Positions 57,729 through 64,000 of a stretch of 64,000 nt of DNA are shown piece after piece (position 1 is the first letter of the stretch; the number at the start of each line of letters is the position of its first letter). The translations under genes were made by a program, and so were the position numbers. The notes beneath the pieces were generated by a model. That model did not search any database and was not told the DNA's origin. It saw only the letters and a program-made list of their open reading frames with translations. This DNA is from Paraburkholderia sp. BL21I4N1 (GTDB lineage: Bacteria > Pseudomonadota > Gammaproteobacteria > Burkholderiales > Burkholderiaceae): positions 62,001-126,000 of the forward strand of contig NZ_PVEN01000017.1 of assembly GCF_002973525.1 (NCBI RefSeq), given 5' to 3'.

Positions 57729-57757
57729 TTGACATGTTACCGAGCAGTAACTAAGAT
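57729..57757 (+). promoter_or_regulatory. Promoter of the MFS gene with operator in the spacer
   Basis: TTGACA (57729-57734), a 17-bp spacer and TAAGAT (57752-57757) form a good sigma-70 promoter. The spacer holds GTTAC-CGAGCA-GTAAC (57736-57751), an inverted repeat of the TTAC(C)...GTAA type typical of TetR operators. A bound repressor would cover the promoter. Confidence 0.7.
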
Positions 57758-57766
57758 CGCAACTCA

Positions 57767-57786
57767 TTGTGACAGATCTGTCACAA
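57767..57786. promoter_or_regulatory. 20-bp perfect palindrome at the MFS transcription start region
   Basis: TTGTGACAGATCTGTCACAA is perfectly symmetric and lies about 10 bp after the -10 box. It may be a second operator, for TetR or for another dimeric regulator. Confidence 0.6.
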
Positions 57787-57853
57787 GTTCTTTACCGAAG
57801 TCGTAACAATGCGAGCGATGCGGCCCGTCCGGCCGGCATCGATTGGAGAACCG

Positions 57854-59137
57854 ATGAACTGGGCAGCGAGACTGATTGGCGGGCGTTTCCACTACGGCTG
57901 GTTGACGGTCGCGGTGGTGTTTCTGGTGTTGCTGGCGGCGGCCGGCACGCGCGCCACGCCGAGCGTGATGATGGTGCCGCTCGAGCATCAATTCGGCTGG
58001 AGCCGCGCGACCATCTCGCTCGCGATCTCGGTGAACATTGCGCTGTTCGGGCTGATGGGCCCGTTCGCGGCGGCCGCGATGCAGCGTTTTGGCGTGCGTC
58101 CCACGCTGCTGGCCGCGCTCGGCACGATGGCGGCGGGCGTGGCGCTGTCGTCGCTGATGACGCATCCGTGGCAGATGGTGCTGATCTGGGGCGTGATGGT
58201 CGGCGGCTCGACGGGCGTGGCGGCGTTGTCGTTGTCGGCGACGGTGGTGACACGCTGGTTCACCACGCGCCGCGGCCTCGTGATGGGCATTCTCACGGCC
58301 AGTTCGGCCACCGGCCAACTGGTGTTCCTGCCGATGCTGGCCGCTATCGCCGAGCATCACGGTTGGCGTAACGTCGTGTGGGTCGTGGCAATCGCAGTGG
58401 CGATCGTGATTCCGCTGGTCGCGTTTCTGCTGCCCGAACGTCCGGCCGACATGAAGCTGCGCCCGTATGGCGAAGCGCATGACGCGCCGATCGCCGCCAC
58501 CGGCAGCAAACAGAATCCGCTCGCCATCGCGTTCGGCACGCTTGCCATGGCGAGCAAGCGGCGCGACTTCTGGCTGCTGTTCTTCAGCTTTTTCATCTGC
58601 GGGGCGAGCACCAACGGCTATGTCGGCACGCACCTGATCGCCATGTGCGGCGACTACGGCATGACGGAAGTGCAGGGCGCGTCGCTGCTCGCCGCGATGG
58701 GCATCTTCGATCTGTTCGGCACGACCTTGTCGGGCTGGCTGTCGGACCGCTTCAATAGCCGGGTGCTGCTGTTCTGGTATTACGGTCTGCGCGGGTTGTC
58801 GCTGATCTATCTGCCGCACGCATTTGGTATCGACTTCTTCGGCTTGCCGCTGTTCGCCGTGTTCTACGGGCTCGACTGGATCGCGACCGTGCCGCCGACC
58901 GTGCGTCTCGCCACGGACGTCTTCGGCAAGGAATCGGCCCCGGTTGTGTTCGGCTGGGTCGTGGCCGGCCATCAGCTCGGTGCGGCGTTCGCGGCGCTCG
59001 GCGCGGGCATGCTGCGCGCGAGCCTCGGGACTTACACGGTGGCGTCGATGATTTCGGGCGGACTGTGCCTCGTGGCCGCGTTGATCGTGCTGCGTATCAA
59101 CCGGCCCGCCAAAGTGCCGGAACCGCAAGTGGTGTGA
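57854..59137 (+). CDS. MFS transporter, monocarboxylate/oxalate-formate-like
   Basis: The 427-aa carrier has twelve hydrophobic helices and the pattern of MCT/OFA-like members (GRFHYGWLTVAVVFLVLLAAAG start, FGWSRATISLAISV, RRGLVMGILTASSATGQL, DLFGTTLSGWLSDRFNSRVLLFWYYGLRG). GGAGA lies 5-6 nt before ATG 57854. The start at 57809 in the same frame overlaps the leader and is less likely. It is controlled by the divergent TetR gene in all likelihood. The substrate is unknown. Confidence 0.9.
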   Translation: MNWAARLIGGRFHYGWLTVAVVFLVLLAAAGTRATPSVMMVPLEHQFGWSRATISLAISVNIALFGLMGPFAAAAMQRFGVRPTLLAALGTMAAGVALSSLMTHPWQMVLIWGVMVGGSTGVAALSLSATVVTRWFTTRRGLVMGILTASSATGQLVFLPMLAAIAEHHGWRNVVWVVAIAVAIVIPLVAFLLPERPADMKLRPYGEAHDAPIAATGSKQNPLAIAFGTLAMASKRRDFWLLFFSFFICGASTNGYVGTHLIAMCGDYGMTEVQGASLLAAMGIFDLFGTTLSGWLSDRFNSRVLLFWYYGLRGLSLIYLPHAFGIDFFGLPLFAVFYGLDWIATVPPTVRLATDVFGKESAPVVFGWVVAGHQLGAAFAALGAGMLRASLGTYTVASMISGGLCLVAALIVLRINRPAKVPEPQVV

Positions 59138-59207
59138 GGTTTGAGCGGTGCGGTAAGCCGGCAGGCAGCGAATCGCGCGCGGCCATGTCCATCGGCATTC
59201 ACGCTGC

Positions 59208-59231
59208 AACGGCCCTGCGGGGCCGTTTTCG
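59208..59231 (+). terminator. Terminator of the MFS gene
   Basis: An AACGGCC(C) / (G)GGCCGTT stem with a short TGCG loop and a TTTTC end lies about 70 bp after the stop codon. Confidence 0.6.
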
Positions 59232-59351
59232 CATTGCAGCCAGCGTGAAAACTAACTGCATACAGGTTGGAGCACGTGCGCCGAAGCCCGGTTATGCTAT
59301 GTGGCCCCGGGCAGTCGCCCGTCGATCATGAATTTCGACCGAGAGAAGCGC

Positions 59352-59945
59352 ATGACCAACAAACCCGCCCCTACCGAAGTTGCCATCCACGAGCTGATTG
59401 CAGGCCGCTGGAGCCCGCGCGCGTATTCGAGCGAGCCGGTGAGCCGCGAGCATCTGCACGCCGTGCTGGAGGCGGCTCGCTGGGCCCCTTCGTCGTATAA
59501 CGCGCAACCGTGGCGTTTTCTCGTCTTCGATCGCAGTGTCGACGAAGTCTCGTTCAAGAAGGCTTTCGCTACGCTGGTGCCGTTCAATCAGGGCTGGAAT
59601 GCGCCGGCGCCGGTGCTGATCGCGGTGACGACGCACACGTTGACCAGCAAGGGCGAAGTGAACCGCTGCGCGCCGTACGACGCGGGCGCGGCGGCCATGG
59701 CGCTCGTGTTGCAGGCCCATGCGCTCGGCCTCGCCGCGCATCAGATGAGCGGCTTCGATCCGAACGCGTTCCGCACGGCTTTCGAATTGCCGAGCGACGT
59801 CGACGTGATCTCGATCATTTCGCTCGGTCATTACGGCGAAGTCGACAAGCTCGACCCGGTCCTGCGCGAACGCGAGAAGTCGGTACGTCAGCGCTTGCCG
59901 TTGGCGGATATCGCCTATGGCGGCGCGTGGAAGAAGGCGTTCTGA
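59352..59945 (+). CDS. Nitroreductase-family FMN protein
   Basis: The 197-aa protein has the nitroreductase fold: RWSPRAYSSEPVSREHLHAVLEAARWAPSSYNAQPWRFLVF contains the FMN-binding Arg and SSYNxQPW motif, with AAMALVLQAHALGLAAHQMSGF and IISLGHYGE further on. Such enzymes reduce nitro compounds or quinones with NAD(P)H. GAGAGAAG precedes ATG 59352. It is likely monocistronic. Confidence 0.93.
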   Translation: MTNKPAPTEVAIHELIAGRWSPRAYSSEPVSREHLHAVLEAARWAPSSYNAQPWRFLVFDRSVDEVSFKKAFATLVPFNQGWNAPAPVLIAVTTHTLTSKGEVNRCAPYDAGAAAMALVLQAHALGLAAHQMSGFDPNAFRTAFELPSDVDVISIISLGHYGEVDKLDPVLREREKSVRQRLPLADIAYGGAWKKAF

Positions 59946-59975
59946 GCGGCAGCACGCCTGGGTATCGCGGCTTCC

Positions 59976-60002
59976 GTAGAAGTTAAAAGTTAGAGGTTAG
60001 AA
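59976..60002 (+). repeat. Degenerate 7-bp direct repeats after the nitroreductase gene
   Basis: Units GTAGAA (one base short), GTTAAAA, GTTAGAG and GTTAGAA follow each other between the stop codon and the terminator. The position is like that of the heptamer tract at 11552-11579, though the unit differs. Confidence 0.65.
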
Positions 60003-60012
60003 GCAGTCATAA

Positions 60013-60041
60013 ACGCGCGGCGCCGACCGCGCGTTTTTTAT
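60013..60041 (+). terminator. Terminator after the nitroreductase gene
   Basis: An AACGCGCGG / CCGCGCGTT stem around a short GC loop ends in TTTTTTATT. It overlaps the stop codon of the convergent MFS gene. Confidence 0.8.
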
Positions 60042-61531
60042 TCCGTACCGTGCCGATCGTCCTGCCCGTCAACTACGCTCGAAAGCGGCGCGGCGACGCT
60101 CTCCAGCGACTTGCGCTCGGCGTCCACGCCCCAGAACGCCGCAATCACCGCAGCCGCAAGCATCAGCCCCGAGCCGACCAGATAGCCCGCGAACACCTCG
60201 CCGCGCTGATGCGTATCGATCAGGCGGCCGAAGAACGCCGGCCCCGCGATGCCGCCCAGCGCCGTGCCGAAGGCGTAAAACACGGCGATGGCCAACGCCC
60301 GGATCTCCAGCGGAAACGATTCGCTGACCGTCAGATAGGCCGAACTCGCCGCCGCCGACGCGAAGAAGAAAATCACCATCCACGCGATCGTCTGCGTGAC
60401 GACGGTGAGCAGGTGCTGCTCGAACAGATAGCCGCTGATCGTCAGCAGGATCGCGGACAGGCCGTAGGTCGCGGCAATCATCTTGCGTCGTCCGATCACG
60501 TCAAACAGCCGGCCGAGCAGCAGCGGCCCGAGGAAGTTGCCTAGCGCGAAGGGCAGCAGATACCAGCCGATGTGGTCGCCCGGCACCTGATAGAAATCGG
60601 TCAGCACCAGCGCGTAGGTAAAGAAGATCGCGTTGTAGAAGAAGGCCTGCGCGGTCATCAACGAGAGGCCGACCAGCGCGCGCCGTCGGTGGACGTTGAA
60701 GAGGGTATGGAATACCTCGCGCAGCGGCGTGTGATCCCGCGCACGGAGCTTCAGACGCGTCAACTCGTGGTCGGCAAGCTCGTGCCCTTCGCGGCGAAAG
60801 CGTGTCTCGATGCCTTCGACGATCGAGCGCGCGTCGCGCTCGTCGCCGTGCGTCAGCAGCCAGCGCGGACTTTCGGGCACCCAGATGCGCATCGGCAAGA
60901 TAGCCAGCGCCAGCACCGCGCCGATAAAGAAGCACGCGCGCCAACCCCAGTCGGCCGGCAGCAGATGCGGATCGAGCAGCACCAGCGAACCGGCCGCGCC
61001 GAGCCCCGCGCCTACCCAGAACGTGCCGTTGATGCCGAGATCGGTCCAGCCGCGCACGCGGGCCGGCGTGAATTCCTGGATCGTCGAATTGATCGCCGTG
61101 TATTCGCCGCCAATCCCGGCGCCGGTGAGAAAACGAAACAGCAGAAAACTGGCCAGATTCCACGACAGCGCAGTCGCGGCCGTGGCCGCCAGATACAGCG
61201 CCAACGTGATGAAAAACAACTTGCGCCGGCCGAGCCGGTCGGTCAGCCAGCCGAAGCCCAGCGCGCCGAGCACTGCGCCGGCGATATAGGCGCTGCCGGC
61301 CAGTCCCACGTCGGCGTTGGAAAAGTGCAACGACGGACTCGACTTCAACGCGCTCGCCACCGCGCCCGCCAGCGTGACCTCCAATCCGTCGAGCAGCCAC
61401 GTCACGCCTAGCGCGACGACGATCAGCGAGTGAAAACGTCCCCACGGCAAGCGGTCGAGCCGCGATGGCAAATCCGTCTCGACGACGGCGGCGGTTTTTT
61501 CGTGGACAGCGGCGGTAGGCGGCGCGCTCAT
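60038..61531 (-). CDS. MFS transporter, sugar-porter/metabolite:H+ symporter type
   Basis: The 497-aa carrier has twelve helices, DGLEVTLAGAVASALK in helix 1, the GWLTDRLGRRKLFF signature after helix 2, ESPRWLLTHGDE and the second RLFDVIGRRKMI after helix 8, as in the sugar porter / MHS-like families. A GAGGA site precedes ATG 61531; the in-frame start at 61594 would add 21 unconserved residues. The substrate is unknown. Confidence 0.9.
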   Translation of the reverse strand: MSAPPTAAVHEKTAAVVETDLPSRLDRLPWGRFHSLIVVALGVTWLLDGLEVTLAGAVASALKSSPSLHFSNADVGLAGSAYIAGAVLGALGFGWLTDRLGRRKLFFITLALYLAATAATALSWNLASFLLFRFLTGAGIGGEYTAINSTIQEFTPARVRGWTDLGINGTFWVGAGLGAAGSLVLLDPHLLPADWGWRACFFIGAVLALAILPMRIWVPESPRWLLTHGDERDARSIVEGIETRFRREGHELADHELTRLKLRARDHTPLREVFHTLFNVHRRRALVGLSLMTAQAFFYNAIFFTYALVLTDFYQVPGDHIGWYLLPFALGNFLGPLLLGRLFDVIGRRKMIAATYGLSAILLTISGYLFEQHLLTVVTQTIAWMVIFFFASAAASSAYLTVSESFPLEIRALAIAVFYAFGTALGGIAGPAFFGRLIDTHQRGEVFAGYLVGSGLMLAAAVIAAFWGVDAERKSLESVAAPLSSVVDGQDDRHGTE

Positions 61532-61720
61532 TGCTCGAAGTCTCCTCAAGTCCGAAAATTGGCGGCGTATCCTGTCGAATTCAGCAATATTCATTCCGTC
61601 GGGCGGCCCTTACGTGTGAATGCGAGCGGCCCACAAGCGTCAGTTGATGCTGGTTGGGCTTTCGTGTTACAAAGCCGCTCCCCTTTCTGTCCGCGCCAGC
61701 CGTGAGCGGCGATTCCTGCC

Positions 61721-62971
61721 ATGAACTATTGCGCGATTGACTTCGGTACTTCCAACTCGGCCGTGGCCGTTCCCGACGGCGGCGTGCTCAGGCTCGCGCC
61801 GGTCGAGGGCGCCTATACGACGCTGCCCACCTCGGTGTTTTTCAACACCGACGAGAACACCCGCGAGTTCGGGCGGGCGGCGCTGGCCGCGTACATTGAC
61901 GGTTTCGACGGCCGGCTGATGCGCTCGATGAAAAGCATTCTCGGCTCGCCGCTCGCCGAGAATTCGACCGATCTCGGCGACGGCTCCGCGATCAAGTACA
62001 CGGACGTCATCGCGATTTTCGTCGACCATCTGAAGCGCTCGGCCGAAAAGACCACCGGCGCGCCGATCAGCCGCGCCGTGTTGGGCCGGCCGGTGTTTTT
62101 CGTCGACGACGATCCCCGTGCCGATCAGATGGCGCAGCAGCAGCTCGAAGCGGCCGCTCGGTCGGTCGGGTTGCGGGAGATCCACTTCCAGTATGAGCCG
62201 ATCGCAGCCGCGTTCGACTACGAGTCGCATCTGACGGAAGAGGGGCTCGTGCTGGTGGCCGACATTGGCGGCGGTACGTCGGACTTTTCGCTGGTACGCG
62301 TCGGCCCGCAGCGCATGACCCGCGTGGAGCGCAAAGACGACGTGCTGGCGCATCACGGTGTGCACGTCGCGGGCACGGACTTCGACCGCCGCGTCGAACT
62401 GGTCACGATCCTGCGCGAGCTCGGCTATCAGGCGCTCGATCCGGAAGGCCGCGAGATCCCGAACCGGGTCTATTTCGATCTGGCGACCTGGCACCTGATC
62501 AACACCGTCTACGCGCCTAAACGCGTCAGCGAACTTTCGCTGATGCGGCACCTGTTCACCGAGGTCAAGCACCACGACCGTTTGATGCGCGTGGTGGAAC
62601 AGCGCTTCGGCCACGCGCTGGCGGCGCACGCGGAAGAAGCGAAGATCGGCGTGGCGGCGGGCGGCGAGACCGTGATCGATCTGGATGAAGTGGAAGACGA
62701 CCTGCGCCTCGCGTTCGACGAAGCGCAGTTGATCAAAGCGGGCCAGGACGAAACGCAGCGTATCGTGCAGGCGGCGCGCGACACGGTGCAGGCAGCCGGC
62801 GTTGCCACGCGCGATGTCAGCGCGATTTACTTCACCGGCGGTTCGACGGGTTTGGCGTTTCTATCGGGCGCATTGGCGGCGGCATTTCCCGACGCCAAAC
62901 CGGTATTCGGCGATCGTCTCGCCAGTGTCGCGACAGGTCTCGGTATTCACGCGCGACGTCTCTTCGGATAA
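61721..62971 (+). CDS. YegD-like Hsp70-family ATPase domain protein
   Basis: The 416-aa protein has the actin/Hsp70 ATPase signatures: phosphate 1 DFGTSNSAVAV (7-17), phosphate 2 LVADIGGGTSDFSLVRV and adenosine motif YFTGGSTGLAFL. The C-terminal substrate-binding domain and lid of DnaK are missing, as in E. coli YegD. It may be a specialised chaperone; the clients are unknown. It starts at ATG 61721. Confidence 0.92.
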   Translation: MNYCAIDFGTSNSAVAVPDGGVLRLAPVEGAYTTLPTSVFFNTDENTREFGRAALAAYIDGFDGRLMRSMKSILGSPLAENSTDLGDGSAIKYTDVIAIFVDHLKRSAEKTTGAPISRAVLGRPVFFVDDDPRADQMAQQQLEAAARSVGLREIHFQYEPIAAAFDYESHLTEEGLVLVADIGGGTSDFSLVRVGPQRMTRVERKDDVLAHHGVHVAGTDFDRRVELVTILRELGYQALDPEGREIPNRVYFDLATWHLINTVYAPKRVSELSLMRHLFTEVKHHDRLMRVVEQRFGHALAAHAEEAKIGVAAGGETVIDLDEVEDDLRLAFDEAQLIKAGQDETQRIVQAARDTVQAAGVATRDVSAIYFTGGSTGLAFLSGALAAAFPDAKPVFGDRLASVATGLGIHARRLFG

Positions 62972-63030
62972 CCGGATTAATCAATCGCATACCGCGAAGA
63001 TAATCACCGCGAGTCGTTGCAATAGATATA

Positions 63031-63059
63031 AAAAAACCCCGCCGAGGCGGGGTTTTTTT
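63031..63059. terminator. Bidirectional terminator between the YegD-like gene and csp
   Basis: AAAAACCCCGCC / GGCGGGGTTTTT with a short GAG loop and A/T-runs on both sides can stop both convergent transcripts. Confidence 0.92.
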
Positions 63060-63082
63060 GCATCCGGAAGGAAGCGTTTAGC

Positions 63083-63286
63083 TTAAGCCGGCTTGATGTT
63101 AGCCGCTTGCTTGCCCTTCGGGCCCGTCTTCACTTCAAACGTAACCTTTTGGTTTTCTTGCAGCGTCTTGAAGCCTTCCGTGCGGATTTCCGAGAAATGC
63201 GCGAACAGATCTTCGCCACCGCCGTCCGGCGTGATGAAGCCAAAGCCCTTTGCGTCATTGAACCACTTGACGGTACCGGTTTCCAT
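63083..63286 (-). CDS. Cold-shock protein, CspA family
   Basis: The 67-aa nucleic-acid-binding protein has the cold-shock OB fold: METGTVKWFNDAKGFGFITP with RNP1 KGFGFI, and RNP2-like DLFAHF. It acts as an RNA chaperone and anti-terminator. The long upstream extension of this frame (to 63895) is not coding; ATG 63286 is the standard start. The leader is about 140 nt from the promoter at 63434-63462. Confidence 0.96.
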   Translation of the reverse strand: METGTVKWFNDAKGFGFITPDGGGEDLFAHFSEIRTEGFKTLQENQKVTFEVKTGPKGKQAANIKPA

Positions 63287-63433
63287 ATTACTTGTTCCTA
63301 AAGATGGTAAATAAGGCCGAAGCCCAGAAAGTGCATGAAAATCAAGGAAGGGGGTAATGGGACCAACCGGAGTACCGTTGATGGGCGAACTACGAAAGAC
63401 CAATTCACTCGCCGCTTGAAATCCTGCCCCGAC

Positions 63434-63462
63434 TTTATACGGCCATTTTGAGAGAAGGTCAA
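63434..63462 (-). promoter_or_regulatory. Promoter of the cold-shock gene
   Basis: On the minus strand TTGACC (63462-63457), a 17-bp spacer and TATAAA (63439-63434) make a strong promoter. The predicted start near 63427 gives a 5' leader of about 140 nt before the ATG, long leaders being typical of cold-shock mRNAs. Apart from these elements and those at 63703-63750, the gap 63287-63767 shows no gene. Confidence 0.7.
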
Positions 63463-63702
63463 CACTCTCCTGGCAACTTTCCACAAATTCGGGCAACGGG
63501 CGTAAAAGTTGCTTACAAAGCTTGCTGTTCGTCTTATTTTTTTGCCAGGGAGAACCCTTGGTTTGGCTGCAGCGCGAGGGTGCAACCGTTAAACTACGCG
63601 CCGCGCGTCGGTTGCACCTGATTAGAATGGACCGTCGCCGCTTCGAGATGCCTGTCACCCGTCCCGCTCCAAGCGACGTCACGTGGTGCCGGTATGGCTC
63701 GG

Positions 63703-63716
63703 ATGCAAATTTGCAT
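63703..63716. promoter_or_regulatory. 14-bp perfect palindrome upstream of the permease gene
   Basis: ATGCAAATTTGCAT lies about 50 bp before the permease start. It has the size and symmetry of a dimeric regulator site. Confidence 0.4.
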
Positions 63717-63720
63717 AGGT

Positions 63721-63750
63721 CCGGAGTCGGTGCTAAATCACCCACTCCGG
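63721..63750 (+). promoter_or_regulatory. Hairpin just upstream of the permease ribosome-binding site
   Basis: CCGGAGT-C-GGTG and CACC-C-ACTCCGG pair with one C-C mismatch around a 6-nt loop. It ends 7 nt before the AGGAGA Shine-Dalgarno and has no T-run, so it may affect translation or mRNA stability. Confidence 0.4.
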
Positions 63751-63767
63751 CCGACACAGGAGAAGAC

Positions 63768-64000
63768 GTGAAAAGTTCTATACAACGGAACATCGGGCCG
63801 GTAGCGCTGCTGCTGACTGGCTTGGGTTCGATCATCGGATCGGGCTGGCTGTTCGGCGCGTGGAAGGCTGCAAAAATTGCCGGCCCGGCTGCCATTTGTG
63901 CATGGGTGATCGGCGCGGTCGTGATTCTCGCGATTGCGTTGACCTACGCCGAACTCGGCGCGATGTTCCCGGAGTCCGGCGGCATGGTGCGCTACGCGCG
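63768..64000 (+). CDS. APC-family amino acid permease, 5' part
   Basis: The frame is open from GTG 63768 to the window end (77 codons visible). It reads MKSSIQRNIGPVALLL, then a GLGSIIGSGWLFGAW helix, the substrate-binding unwound glycine motif of APC transporters, then AGPAAICAWVIGAVVILAIALTYAELGAMFPESGGMVRYAR, which covers helices 2 and the conserved ELGxxFPESGG loop. AGGAGA lies 5 nt upstream. The 3' part is outside the window. Confidence 0.9.
   Translation, partial: MKSSIQRNIGPVALLLTGLGSIIGSGWLFGAWKAAKIAGPAAICAWVIGAVVILAIALTYAELGAMFPESGGMVRYA

Noticed and set aside
57764..59209. 481-codon frame antisense to the MFS gene
   Set aside because: Low-complexity His/Arg/Gln sequence, shadow of a good transporter gene.

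Overview
The window is high-GC, densely coded proteobacterial chromosome. The gene order (gltBD; mlaFEDACB, ABC exporter, bolA, murA, hisGDCB-marC-hisHAFIE, HIT, tatABC, degS-like protease, nif3, petABC, sspAB, tRNA-Thr) and the protein sequences point to a betaproteobacterium of the Burkholderiaceae, most likely Paraburkholderia or Burkholderia. This is inferred from synteny and remembered family sequences, not from a database search.

Layout. 1-7.7 kb: a degenerate REP-type transposase-like gene, then both glutamate synthase subunits. 7.7-10.3 kb: a DadA-like flavoprotein and an MFS transporter on the minus strand. 10.5-18.1 kb: an accessory envelope region with a phosphatase-like lipoprotein lacking its catalytic Cys, an OmpR-type two-component pair, small secreted or lipoprotein genes, a solitary FlgH-like lipoprotein, a second (orphan) OmpR-type regulator and two exported proteins of unknown function. 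18.3-20.8 kb: an SDR protein with an altered active site, overlapping an SbmA/YddA-like ABC transporter. 21.1-24.9 kb: a TPP riboswitch followed by a 37-codon ORF, thiO, thiS, thiG and thiE. 25.0-31.4 kb: the complete Mla phospholipid transport operon, a two-gene ABC exporter and a BolA-family gene. 31.5-41.0 kb: murA and the histidine operon with an embedded marC gene. 41.1-43.8 kb: a membrane protein, a HIT hydrolase and tatABC. 43.9-50.3 kb: a DegS-like protease, nif3, the cytochrome bc1 complex (whose Rieske protein is a classical Tat substrate), sspA, sspB and tRNA-Thr(UGT). 50.4-64 kb: accessory genes (two TetR regulators, two MFS carriers, methyltransferases, flavoprotein, nitroreductase, DUF proteins, a YegD-like Hsp70 relative), a cold-shock gene with its own promoter and long leader, and the start of an APC-family permease.

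The core blocks are ordinary. The less ordinary signals are: a RAYT-like protein that lost both histidines of the HUH motif; a Cys-to-Ser phosphatase signature; a FlgH homologue without other flagellar genes; a TPP riboswitch whose apparent output is a small membrane-like ORF translationally coupled to thiO; a 33-bp near-identical repeat present once between genes and once in frame inside a coding sequence; degenerate heptamer repeats just after two genes; a 4 x 12-bp tandem repeat beginning at the hisA stop codon; and a TetR/MFS divergent promoter with an inverted repeat in the -35/-10 spacer plus a 20-bp perfect palindrome. No CRISPR array, rRNA operon, prophage or intact insertion sequence was seen.
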